From positions 1-53,902 of the forward strand of contig CAJQON010000031.1 of the NCBI GenBank assembly GCA_905479995.1: a stretch of DNA of 53,902 bases. The letters run 5' to 3'. Under the pieces are notes generated by a model. The model saw nothing but the letters and a program-made list of their open reading frames with translations, was not told the origin of the DNA and did not search any database. A program made the translations under genes and the position numbers. Shown here one piece after another: positions 46,132 to 53,902 of this stretch (positions are counted from its first letter, which is position 1; every line of letters begins with the position of its first letter). Origin of the DNA: an uncultured Flavobacteriales bacterium (GTDB taxonomy: Bacteria; Bacteroidota; Bacteroidia; Flavobacteriales_E; Vicingaceae).

Positions 46132-47536
46132 TTTTTAAGAGTTCAATTTTTTCTTTTAACCAGGTTTGATCTGCAACTTGATTCATCTCATTTAATTGAG
46201 TCTCAATTTTCAAAATATCTTTTTTATACCCCAAGTTTAGTTGAATTAGCTGATGAGCTGTTTTTAAAAAGCTACTATAAGTTAGGTTCTGATATTCAGA
46301 AATTTTGTTGTCTCGTTTTAAGAATATTTTGAAAGCACTGATAAGGTTTGCTGCAGACTCATAGTTTTCTAATTCGTAATAAGTCTTTAATAAAAGAACC
46401 CTAGAATCTAAGCTATAATAAATGTCGGTAAACTCAACAGAAAGAAGTTCTTGTAAGCCTTTCTTGTATTCTTCTTGGTAAAAAGCAAGTCTAGCTTTGT
46501 TGTAATTTATGGCATTTGTTTTATGCTCTGAAGGTAAATAAACTTGATAGTTTTCAATAAAATTTGCTGTCCAATCATACTTCTGAACTCGAAGTGCTAC
46601 AGTCACCATATTTTTGAAATCGAACTGCGCAATTTGATTGTTTTTAATCACGACTTTACTGACTAGCATTTCAGCATAATTCTCAAAAAGTTTAAGTAGG
46701 TAATCACTATTTCCTCCGTTAATTTGTTTAATGCAGTAGTTTTGTAAGTAGCCATATAAATCATATTGTTCTTCTTTCTTAAACCGATGCAGGTGTTCTA
46801 TTATAAGAGGCTTTAGTTTGGTGTAATTTGTTTCGTTGGATGGGTTTTGGAGTGTTTTTAGAACGTGGTAATATATGGTGATAGAAGGCGTATCTTTTTC
46901 TTTATTCTTTCTAATATATTCTAATAAATTGTTGAGTAGTTTAATGTCATAATCAACCTTTAAAATGTTCATGCGATTAATAATCTCGCAAGAGTATTTT
47001 AGTTTTTTAGACAGGTAAAACAAGTCTAAATTATCTACTAAATCTTGTAGTTTGGTGTCAATGTTTCTATTGTCATTTTCAAGCGTATGGAGGAAAGATA
47101 ATTCGCTTAAATCTTGTTGTTGCTGATAATAGTTTTCGTCTCTAATTAAAGACTCTTCGGTATGTTTTTGATGTTTTTTTGAAATTTCTTGGTTGAAATA
47201 TTTGGTAAGCCTCCTTTTTTGATAGGCCTTTAGTAGGTGGTTGTTTTCTTCACTGATAAAAACTTTAATTGCAATAAATTGTTCGCATAACTTGGTAAGA
47301 TCAGTCATTACATACCTTACTTTTTTTACCTCTTCTTTTTTGTAGAGTTTTAGCGAGATTGATTCATGTGATATTTTTTTGTTTGTAAAAGAAGGATAGT
47401 GTATTTTTAGAATGGTTAGCAGCTTTATGGTGTCGGTATTTTTGTTGAATAATGGATTGTTGATGAATAATTCTAGCTCTTTAAACTCCTTTTTTGACAA
47501 AGTTTTTAAAATGTTTATGAGTTTTGAATCAATCAT
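46115..47536 (-). CDS. Uncharacterised helical (TPR-like) protein
   Basis: I do not recognise a named family. The 473 residues lack a signal peptide or membrane helix and appear almost entirely alpha-helical, with amphipathic segments spaced like solenoid repeats (for example LKTLSKKEFKELELFINNP, quoted in part as KKEFKELELFINNP, LLKAYQKRRLTKYFNQEI, LLLKTYYELENYESAANLI). The basic and acidic residues are dense throughout. Similar long helical cytoplasmic proteins of unknown role occur in Bacteroidota. It is convergent with the histidine kinase and overlaps its end by 17 bases. Confidence 0.8.
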   Translation of the reverse strand: MIDSKLINILKTLSKKEFKELELFINNPLFNKNTDTIKLLTILKIHYPSFTNKKISHESISLKLYKKEEVKKVRYVMTDLTKLCEQFIAIKVFISEENNHLLKAYQKRRLTKYFNQEISKKHQKHTEESLIRDENYYQQQQDLSELSFLHTLENDNRNIDTKLQDLVDNLDLFYLSKKLKYSCEIINRMNILKVDYDIKLLNNLLEYIRKNKEKDTPSITIYYHVLKTLQNPSNETNYTKLKPLIIEHLHRFKKEEQYDLYGYLQNYCIKQINGGNSDYLLKLFENYAEMLVSKVVIKNNQIAQFDFKNMVTVALRVQKYDWTANFIENYQVYLPSEHKTNAINYNKARLAFYQEEYKKGLQELLSVEFTDIYYSLDSRVLLLKTYYELENYESAANLISAFKIFLKRDNKISEYQNLTYSSFLKTAHQLIQLNLGYKKDILKIETQLNEMNQVADQTWLKEKIELLKTKEQI

Positions 47537-47693
47537 TTTCCGATAAAAATATTTGTAACAAGCCTATTGCTAGGTTTTTAGCTTGTTTTTATTACTTATT
47601 TTATCCGATAAATATACTATTTTGTATTTTATCTATTGACTTAGTAGGGTAATATTTGTACCATCAAAAAGTATCACATTAAAATTAAACATT

Positions 47694-49847
47694 ATGAAAA
47701 ACGCATTATTACTCACAGTTCTGGTTACTTTATTTTCTATTAATAGTAGAGCTACACATAATTTAGGGGGAGAAATTACTTATGAATGGGTTTCTTCAAG
47801 TATGTACAATGTTACTATGGTGTTATATACTGATTGTCAAGGAGTACCTCCAATGCCATCTGTTAATGTTAATTATTCTTCAGTAAGTTGTGGAATCAAC
47901 CAGCCAAGAACTTTAATGAAAATTTCTACAGAAGATGTAAGTCAAGTTTGTGATACAATGGATTTGTTTTGTAATGGAGGTACACTTCCTGGCTTATATA
48001 AAACAATTTATCGAGGAACAATAACAGCAATGTCTCAGTGCAATGATTGGGTATTGAGTTATGGTGTGTGTTGTAGAGGTATCCCTACAAATATAAGCTC
48101 GTCATCTGCTAATTTTTATATAGAAACAACTTTTGATAACACGGTACATTTAAACAATAAATCACCGTATTTTGTGGCTAACCCAAGATGGATAGTTCCT
48201 GTAAATGGAGCTAACTTAATTAATGCTGGAGCATATGATGCAGATGGAGATTCATTGCATTTTTCATTAGTAACACCAAAAATATCTGCTTCAACTTTAA
48301 TAGCTTATGCTGCTGGGTATTCTGCAACGCAACCATTTGGAGGATTGTCTACTACTATTGATCCTCAAACTGGAATTATTTCAACTTTAGCCCAAAATGT
48401 TGGACAATTTTTAATTGATGTGAATGTTGATGAGTTTAGAAATGGACAATTAATCGGGTCTACTCGAAGAGAATTTTCAATTAATGTTATTGTAAATTCT
48501 AATGCATTACCTTCAATTTCTAATAGTTCTTTAACTGTTTCGGGTTGTACGGTAGATACCGTTAATATTGATATTTACTCCTCTGATGTGTCAGATAGTA
48601 TAACAACTTCTATTTTGTACCCACTTGCTCCAGGAAACCTTCCATTCTTTTCCAATACAAGTGCTCCATTAAATGAAAACACAGACTTTTTAACTGATAC
48701 GAATAATCTTCAATGGGATTTATCTGGTCTTCAAGCAAATAAAGATCATGTTGTTTATGTTGATGTAATAGATGGAAATTGTCCAATAAAGTTTGTACAG
48801 TCATATGCTGTTTTAGTTTCTGTATCGAACTGTGTGTGGCCAGGTGATGCCAATAATGATTTAATAGCGGATGTATGGGATGTATTGCCAATAGGAGTTT
48901 TTAATGGGAATACAGGAAGTACTCGACCAAGTGCAACATTAAACTGGGATGGACAATGGGCTCCAAACTGGGGTGTAAACCAAGGTTCTGGAGATGATAT
49001 TAAGCATGTTGATTGTAATGGTGATGCTACGATTGATGCAAATGATACGACTGCAATTTTACAAAACTACAACTTAACACATACTAAGAGTGCAAATAGC
49101 TTTGGTGGCCCAAATGATCCTGAATTAGTTGTTGGTATTGTTCCTGATACTGTTGGTACAATGACGCCATTGGCTATTCCAATTGAATTGGGAACGTCTA
49201 TAACTCCTGCCGATAGTGTGTATGGTGTTGCAATGAGCATTTCTTACGATGAAACAAAAATTGACTCTATAGCTGGTGTAACGGTAGATTATTCAAACTC
49301 GTGGTTAGGCACTGAAGGAGTTGATATGATTACTTTGGATACTAACTTTTTTAAAAATGGTCAAATAGATATAGCGCTAGTTAGAACAGATGGGCAAATG
49401 ATGACTGGTTTTGGTGAATTGTTAACGTTAAATGTAATTACCATTGATAATTTATCTGGTAAAGGAACTTCATATGGTGCCTTAATTGTAGACTTTGTTA
49501 AAGTAACGATTATTGATCTTAACGAAGACCTTCGTCCATTTAACCAACAATTAGATTCGGTAATAATTAAAGACATTACGAATAGTGTAAGTGAAGTATT
49601 GAGTGACGATGATGTGTCAGTTTCACCAAACCCTAACAATGGTAATTTTAATATAGCGATTAAAAATGCTGGTAATTTAACTATTGAAATTTATAATGCA
49701 GTTGGGCAAATGGTTGATTATAAATTAACGGAACAAGCCAATAATTATCAAGTATCGTTAAATAGCACTAAAAAAGGAATGTATTTTTTGAGGGTGTTAG
49801 ATGAGAATAATCAAGCAACTATCACAAAAAAAGTATTGGTTCAATAA
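47694..49847 (+). CDS. T9SS-secreted protein with dockerin-like and cohesin-like segments
   Basis: A 717-residue surface or secreted protein. It has a signal peptide (about 1-20, cleavage after SRA), an N-terminal module starting THNLGGEITYEW that is common in large Bacteroidota surface proteins (about 21-270, Cys-rich), and a beta-rich region to about 380. Two Asp/Asn-rich calcium-type loops follow: GDANNDLIADVWDV (from 384) and DCNGDATIDANDTTAI (from 440), like a dockerin. A cohesin-like beta domain (about 475-620, YGVAMSISYDETKIDS) and a type A T9SS sorting domain (from about 641, VSVSPNPNNGNF, ending TKKVLVQ) complete it. The function is unknown; adhesion is possible. Confidence 0.85.
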   Translation: MKNALLLTVLVTLFSINSRATHNLGGEITYEWVSSSMYNVTMVLYTDCQGVPPMPSVNVNYSSVSCGINQPRTLMKISTEDVSQVCDTMDLFCNGGTLPGLYKTIYRGTITAMSQCNDWVLSYGVCCRGIPTNISSSSANFYIETTFDNTVHLNNKSPYFVANPRWIVPVNGANLINAGAYDADGDSLHFSLVTPKISASTLIAYAAGYSATQPFGGLSTTIDPQTGIISTLAQNVGQFLIDVNVDEFRNGQLIGSTRREFSINVIVNSNALPSISNSSLTVSGCTVDTVNIDIYSSDVSDSITTSILYPLAPGNLPFFSNTSAPLNENTDFLTDTNNLQWDLSGLQANKDHVVYVDVIDGNCPIKFVQSYAVLVSVSNCVWPGDANNDLIADVWDVLPIGVFNGNTGSTRPSATLNWDGQWAPNWGVNQGSGDDIKHVDCNGDATIDANDTTAILQNYNLTHTKSANSFGGPNDPELVVGIVPDTVGTMTPLAIPIELGTSITPADSVYGVAMSISYDETKIDSIAGVTVDYSNSWLGTEGVDMITLDTNFFKNGQIDIALVRTDGQMMTGFGELLTLNVITIDNLSGKGTSYGALIVDFVKVTIIDLNEDLRPFNQQLDSVIIKDITNSVSEVLSDDDVSVSPNPNNGNFNIAIKNAGNLTIEIYNAVGQMVDYKLTEQANNYQVSLNSTKKGMYFLRVLDENNQATITKKVLVQ

Positions 49848-49859
49848 TTAATTATATGA

Positions 49860-49887
49860 AATAAGGAAGCGCAATCTTCCTTATTTT
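49860..49887 (+). terminator. Probable terminator after the T9SS protein gene
   Basis: A perfect 10-bp stem, AATAAGGAAG (49860-49869) with CTTCCTTATT (49876-49885), has a 6-base loop. The T tract is short and interrupted (TTATTTTG), so its strength is uncertain. It ends 28 bases before the next promoter box. Confidence 0.65.
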
Positions 49888-49913
49888 GAATCGTTCTTAA
49901 TTACAGCAAATTT

Positions 49914-49928
49914 AGTACCTTTGGTACT
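49914..49928 (+). promoter_or_regulatory. -7 box overlapped by an inverted repeat, before the radical SAM gene
   Basis: TACCTTTG (49916-49923) matches the TAnnTTTG consensus. It sits inside a perfect dyad AGTACC-TTT-GGTACT (49914-49928), 12 bases before the ATG at 49941. Dyads across promoters can be operators, but this is a single short match and no -33 TTG has proper spacing. Confidence 0.45.
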
Positions 49929-49940
49929 TAAATTTAGAAT

Positions 49941-51125
49941 ATGTACGGATTAAAAGATTATGTAAGTAGAGCAAAGAAGTTTGCTAACAACAAATCTAAC
50001 CTAGGAAATAGAAAGCTTGCCACGTTAATGATTTACGCTACCGACCTTTGTGATTCGCGTTGTAAGCATTGTAACATTTGGGCAAAACGACCAGTAAAAT
50101 ACCTATCTTTTGATAAAATAAAAGAGATAATGAGTAGCAAGGCTATCTCTAAAGATACTGCCATTGGCTTAGAAGGAGGAGAGTTTTTGTTGCACCCAGA
50201 AGCATTAAAAATTATGGAGTGGTTTACCAATAATCACCCTAATTTTGATTTATTATCCAATTGTTTAAAGCCAGATAGCTTAATTGAAGCAGTAAAGAAA
50301 TTTCCACCTAAACGTTTATACATTTCATTAGATGGGGGTAAGGAAACTTACATGCACATGAGAGGTAAAGATGGTTATGAAAGAGTAATTACTGTAATTC
50401 AGGCCTTAAAAGATGTAGTGCCAATTTCAACAATGTTTACCTTGTCGCCTTACAATAATTTTGATGACATGAGACATGTTGCTGAGGTGTGTAAGAAAGA
50501 AGGGGTTGATATGCGTGTTGGAGTATATAACGACATGGACTTTTTTGATACAGATGACAAAGCACACGAAACGGGTATTGCTTCTAAAACTGCTGAAGAG
50601 CAAGTGCCAAATTATGTAGATGGTGATAAGGATTTAGAAGTAAAACAAAAAATTGACAAGCCAATTTATACCGATTTAAAAGACGATAATTTTAAAGATA
50701 AAATACCTCCAATTATTAAGGAGTTTAAAGAGAATTATGACTTTTTAGTGTTGTACGATGAGTGGAAAAAAGGAGACCTTAAAATGTCTTGTAACAGTAT
50801 AATTGACTCTTTAAGTATTTTGCCAAATGGAGACGTTCCTTTGTGTCAGAACTTGGGAGTTAAAATAGGAAACTTGTTTGAAAAATCGTTGGATGACATT
50901 TTAAACGATGAAGAGACTAAGAAAACACAGAAGCACTACCAACATAATTGTAATGGTTGTTGGGTTAATTTCCATAGAAAGTATGATGTAGTATTGCACC
51001 GTATGTTCGAAAAATATTTTGGAAAAGCAGTTACTGGAAAAATGTTTGGAAGCTACCAATGGGAAGCTGATAAAAAGAAAACATACAAAGAGTACATGAA
51101 AGAAACTGAAGCGGCTTACGCTTAG
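49941..51125 (+). CDS. Radical SAM/SPASM-domain protein
   Basis: S-adenosylmethionine radical enzyme. The 394 residues have the cluster motif CX3CX2C at C37, C41 and C44 (CDSRCKHC), the GGE motif in LEGGEFLLHPEA, the TIM-barrel segment LYISLDGGKETYMHMRGKDGYE (in part: LYISLDGGKETY) and a C-terminal SPASM-like region. The latter has CNSIIDSLSILPNGDVPLCQ (in part: SILPNGDVPLCQN), then NCNGCWVN. SPASM enzymes often modify peptides or act on sugars and cofactors; no substrate can be assigned. It is convergent with the oxidoreductase gene, with adjoining stops. Confidence 0.88.
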   Translation: MYGLKDYVSRAKKFANNKSNLGNRKLATLMIYATDLCDSRCKHCNIWAKRPVKYLSFDKIKEIMSSKAISKDTAIGLEGGEFLLHPEALKIMEWFTNNHPNFDLLSNCLKPDSLIEAVKKFPPKRLYISLDGGKETYMHMRGKDGYERVITVIQALKDVVPISTMFTLSPYNNFDDMRHVAEVCKKEGVDMRVGVYNDMDFFDTDDKAHETGIASKTAEEQVPNYVDGDKDLEVKQKIDKPIYTDLKDDNFKDKIPPIIKEFKENYDFLVLYDEWKKGDLKMSCNSIIDSLSILPNGDVPLCQNLGVKIGNLFEKSLDDILNDEETKKTQKHYQHNCNGCWVNFHRKYDVVLHRMFEKYFGKAVTGKMFGSYQWEADKKKTYKEYMKETEAAYA

Positions 51126-52163
51126 TTAACCTTTTGCTTCTCTTAGCGTTTCAATTGCGCTAAAAGTAGGTTTTAACGAATTTAAGGTGGAGACATTGTT
51201 TCCGCCTTTTTTTTCGCAAATTTTTACAAAGTTTTCTAGTTCATTGTAATAGCCGGCAGAGTATAGTTGGTTGTGCTCTTTTACTGGTAAAAAACTGTTT
51301 TGTTGATATAACACAGTAGTTTGCGATTGAAACCCTTTTACTTTCTCTAAAGGAATATTGGCAACCACTTTAGGTTTGGTAACAAAGCTTAATTTAGAAG
51401 TATTGTCGGTAATATACTCTCCTTTAGGTGTGCTTATTGTTAAAATATCTTGCGCTTCGGTCCAAGAATGATCAGTAGACAATTCCAAGTTGCCAATTAC
51501 GCCATTTGAGTGAGTGATTTGAGCCAAGTAAGTGATTGTGCCATTGCTTCTAACCACGCTAATGTTTTTTACTTTCCCATCCCCAAACAGATAAAATAAA
51601 GCATCTAGCGGGTGGATAAATAAATCCAACAATTCATCACCTTCAGGATAAGCACCTGTTTTATATTTTAAACTATAATAAGTGGCTTTTTTTACTTTGT
51701 TAGCGAGTATGTTATAAATTGGAGCATACCTCCGTTGTACACCTGTTAGTACAAAGCCATTGCCTTTTTTTTCTAATTCAATCAACTCTTGTAGTTCTTT
51801 CAGTGTAGTACAAGGAGGCTTTTCTATAAAAAGATTTTTGCCGCTAGCGATTACTTGTTTGGCAATGCTAAAATGAGCACTTGGACTTGCTGAAACAAAA
51901 ACACCTTTAATGGTTTCGTCACTCAATACATCATTAAGTTCAGTTGTAGCTATAGTGTTGGCAAAGTTGTTTTTAATTAACGCTGCTGTGTCTTGGCTTT
52001 TTACGGCAATGTATTTTAAGTTTACATTAAGGTGGTTTAAAACAGGATATAAATTATTAATGGAGTGGTTGCCAATCCCTACAAAAGCATATTGCCCTTG
52101 GTAGTTCTTTGACAATAGTCCTTTTTTTCTAATTTTTTTATATCGTTCTATAATACCATTCAT
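51126..52163 (-). CDS. Gfo/Idh/MocA-family oxidoreductase
   Basis: NAD(P)-dependent dehydrogenase-type enzyme for sugars or related substrates. The 345 residues show the Rossmann segment YAFVGIGNHSINNL (variant of GxGxxG), the EKPP motif at 114-117 in LFIEKPPCTT, and the substrate-site candidate H184 with D187 in IHPLD. The C-terminal alpha/beta domain is normal. The glycine loop is atypical (GIGNHS), so cofactor binding may differ. It starts 11 bases downstream of the DUF2723 gene on the same strand. Confidence 0.88.
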   Translation of the reverse strand: MNGIIERYKKIRKKGLLSKNYQGQYAFVGIGNHSINNLYPVLNHLNVNLKYIAVKSQDTAALIKNNFANTIATTELNDVLSDETIKGVFVSASPSAHFSIAKQVIASGKNLFIEKPPCTTLKELQELIELEKKGNGFVLTGVQRRYAPIYNILANKVKKATYYSLKYKTGAYPEGDELLDLFIHPLDALFYLFGDGKVKNISVVRSNGTITYLAQITHSNGVIGNLELSTDHSWTEAQDILTISTPKGEYITDNTSKLSFVTKPKVVANIPLEKVKGFQSQTTVLYQQNSFLPVKEHNQLYSAGYYNELENFVKICEKKGGNNVSTLNSLKPTFSAIETLREAKG

Positions 52164-52174
52164 GTACCATTGGG

Positions 52175-53902
52175 TTATCTCACCGATTGATTGGTTATTA
52201 AGCTGTTTACGCTACCAAACCTTTCTTTTAATGCTGGTTGTTCACCTGCTTCTTTGTATCGCTGAGTAGTCATTGCAACTATTTGCTGTAAAATATAGTT
52301 GGCTCTATCCGACTCTGCTTTTAATGATTTCCTGTTTTCACCTTTTAAGGAGTTGTAATAGTTAAGGTCATCTTCATAAGTGTCTAATAAACTTATAATA
52401 ATTTTATTTCCTTTTTCGTACTTACCTAGTTTGTAATAATTTTCGGCAATAGACAGAACGAAGTAATCATATGGAATATTGTTCTCAGGAATAGCTCTTA
52501 AAGCTTCGTCTAATATTGCTTCAGCTTTTTCAGGTTGTCCAATTCTAATAAACTCTGAAGAAAGACGAGAGAAATTGTTTCTGAAGTTCATGCACATTCT
52601 TCGGTTATTTTCGTTCATGTACATGTCTCTTTTGTCCATTCCTCCCCATTCAAACTTGTTCATTAAGTTATCGTACATAATGTCGGTATTAATCTCTCCA
52701 GTTTGTCCATCATAACTAACACTTTTATAAGGAACTAAACGGTAGGCTAAACCTTCTAATTGGAAATAATCTGTTAATCCTAAATAGCTATCTGCTCCAG
52801 TTGTAATAGCAAAGTAAACAGGTCTTTTCCAATCGTTGGCGGCTAATATATCTAAGATAATTAAATCATTTTTCATTATATAGCTCTTGGTAATTGTCCA
52901 TTCAACATTGTCAACAATTCGGTTAACTCTGTCTTTCGACACTGTTCCATTATCGATAACAGTTTGCTTGTCTACCGAAATTTTGAAATTTTTGGTAGGA
53001 ATGTAATCCACTTGTTTTTGACCTTGACCAACACCAACTTTAGATTTTGGGGTGTCGTCCATTACAAAGCTGATGATTTCATCAACATCTACATGCCCAG
53101 TTACACCTGGTCTTTCATAAATAGGTACATAATCATTTGTTCCTTGTCTTAATTTTTTCTCAGGAATACGTTGCGGAATTCCGTCTGCATCCCAAGCCTT
53201 TCTTCTCATTTGCTCAATGTACCAGTCAGTATTTAATAAACTAAGGTTTACAACCCTTACATCTGTTCTGTAGCGCAATACCTCTTGGGCGTACCAAAGA
53301 GGGAAAGTATCGTTGTCGCCATTGGTAAACAAAATAGCATTTGGAGCACAAGAGTTTAAGTAGTTTTTTGCAAAATCACTAGCAGTAGAAACACCGCTTC
53401 TATTGTGGTCGTCCCAGTTTTGGGTAGCCATAACAACAGGTACTGCTAATAAACTAACAACAGAAACCAATCCTGCACTCATAAGTTTTGGCATTCTTTT
53501 CCCTAAAATATCAAACAAGGCATAAACTCCAATACCAATCCAAATTGCAAAAGCATAAAAGGAGCCTACATAAGCATAATCTCTCTCTCTTGGTTGAATG
53601 GATTGATTTTGATTGATAATAATAGCTATTCCTGTAAAGAAGAATAATAGCATTATTACAGCCCAATTGGTTTTGTCTTTTCTTAATTGATAAACCATTC
53701 CTAATAAACCGAGAAGTAATGGTAGGAAGAAATAAACATTGTTCGCCTGATTGTCTGTCATGCTTTTTGGTAATTCGCTTTGGTTACCTAGTCTTAGCTC
53801 ATCAATAAAGCCAATACCACTCATCCAGTTCCCTTCCGTAATTTTTCCTTGACTTTGAAGGTCATTCTGTCTTCCGGCAAAATTCCACATAAAGTACCTA
53901 AA
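52175..53902 (-). CDS. DUF2723 membrane protein (GT117-like), C-terminal part
   Basis: The reading frame runs through the window end with no stop (upstream codons read F-R-Y-F before the internal M-W-N-F), so the N-terminal catalytic region lies outside. The visible 575 residues have hydrophobic segments (about 45-65, 75-95, 105-125 and 130-150), the YVGSFYAFAIWIGIGVYA helix, and a periplasmic region with FTNGDNDTFPLWYAQE, ending in a helical TPR-like C-terminus. This pattern fits the DUF2723/GT117 family, predicted membrane glycosyltransferases of Bacteroidota. The substrate is unknown. Confidence 0.85.
   Translation of the reverse strand, partial: FRYFMWNFAGRQNDLQSQGKITEGNWMSGIGFIDELRLGNQSELPKSMTDNQANNVYFFLPLLLGLLGMVYQLRKDKTNWAVIMLLFFFTGIAIIINQNQSIQPRERDYAYVGSFYAFAIWIGIGVYALFDILGKRMPKLMSAGLVSVVSLLAVPVVMATQNWDDHNRSGVSTASDFAKNYLNSCAPNAILFTNGDNDTFPLWYAQEVLRYRTDVRVVNLSLLNTDWYIEQMRRKAWDADGIPQRIPEKKLRQGTNDYVPIYERPGVTGHVDVDEIISFVMDDTPKSKVGVGQGQKQVDYIPTKNFKISVDKQTVIDNGTVSKDRVNRIVDNVEWTITKSYIMKNDLIILDILAANDWKRPVYFAITTGADSYLGLTDYFQLEGLAYRLVPYKSVSYDGQTGEINTDIMYDNLMNKFEWGGMDKRDMYMNENNRRMCMNFRNNFSRLSSEFIRIGQPEKAEAILDEALRAIPENNIPYDYFVLSIAENYYKLGKYEKGNKIIISLLDTYEDDLNYYNSLKGENRKSLKAESDRANYILQQIVAMTTQRYKEAGEQPALKERFGSVNSLITNQSVR

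Noticed and set aside
47549-47630. Two TCCGATAAA-containing stretches (near 47549 and 47613) as a possible operator pair
   Set aside because: The similarity is only about nine A/T-rich bases, expected by chance in this composition.
1-53902. CRISPR arrays, tRNA or rRNA genes, prophage or complete insertion sequence
   Set aside because: Reading both strands I saw no regularly spaced repeats, no tRNA-like cloverleaf with CCA context, no ribosomal RNA signature, and no transposase or phage structural gene.

Overview
The window is low-GC DNA from a member of the Bacteroidota, most likely an aerobic, marine-type Flavobacteriales relative. The main evidence is an alternative complex III (act) operon fused to an aa3-type cox operon, a gliding/type IX secretion lipoprotein (SprE/PorW), a T9SS-sorted secreted protein, a split ATP synthase operon without beta and epsilon genes, TAnnTTTG-type -7 promoter boxes, and starts with no clear Shine-Dalgarno sequence. 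I recognise no tRNA, rRNA, CRISPR array, prophage or complete insertion sequence, and no gene-free stretch exceeds 300 bases.

Layout. (1) 2-13172 is the division and cell wall (dcw) cluster: ftsI (5' end outside the window), murE, mraY, murD, a 118-residue unknown, ftsW, murG, murC, ftsQ, ftsA and ftsZ. The genes are head to tail with 1-14 base overlaps, and a strong terminator follows ftsZ. The MurE DNPR motif predicts a meso-diaminopimelate peptidoglycan. (2) 13192-14119 holds a YqeY-like gene and a convergent SPOR-domain gene. (3) 14381-27519 is one respiratory operon: actABCDEF, two oxidase core genes (subunits II and I), two subunit III-like genes and a subunit IV-like gene. These would form a quinol-to-oxygen supercomplex. 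A terminator follows. (4) 27578-29264 carries sco1, an 81-residue membrane protein with a CAMC motif, and an outer membrane barrel. (5) 29320-31370 is ruvB and queG, with a dispersed palindromic repeat between them. (6) 31352-33443, minus strand, is an M23 peptidase, a PorT-like barrel and ubiX; ubiX carries a second copy of the repeat in frame. (7) 33649-42440 is sprE/porW, a bactofilin gene, two small AtpI-like membrane proteins and atpBEFHAG, closed by a terminator. (8) 42496-47536 has a 1211-residue NtrY-like histidine kinase and a convergent helical protein of unknown function. (9) 47694-53902 has a T9SS-sorted protein with dockerin-like and cohesin-like segments, a radical SAM/SPASM enzyme, and on the minus strand a Gfo/Idh/MocA oxidoreductase behind a DUF2723 membrane protein that runs off the end.

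The genes work together as a housekeeping core of envelope synthesis, division, respiration and ATP synthesis, linked to the outer membrane and T9SS machinery of this phylum. No complete new defence or mobile system is visible. The least explained items are the 118-residue Mur-ligase-C-like protein in the dcw cluster, the palindromic repeat inside ubiX whose stem is preserved by paired changes, the 15-bp hairpin between atpE and atpF, the 21-base tandem repeat in the ftsZ linker, and the cohesin/dockerin-like T9SS cargo.
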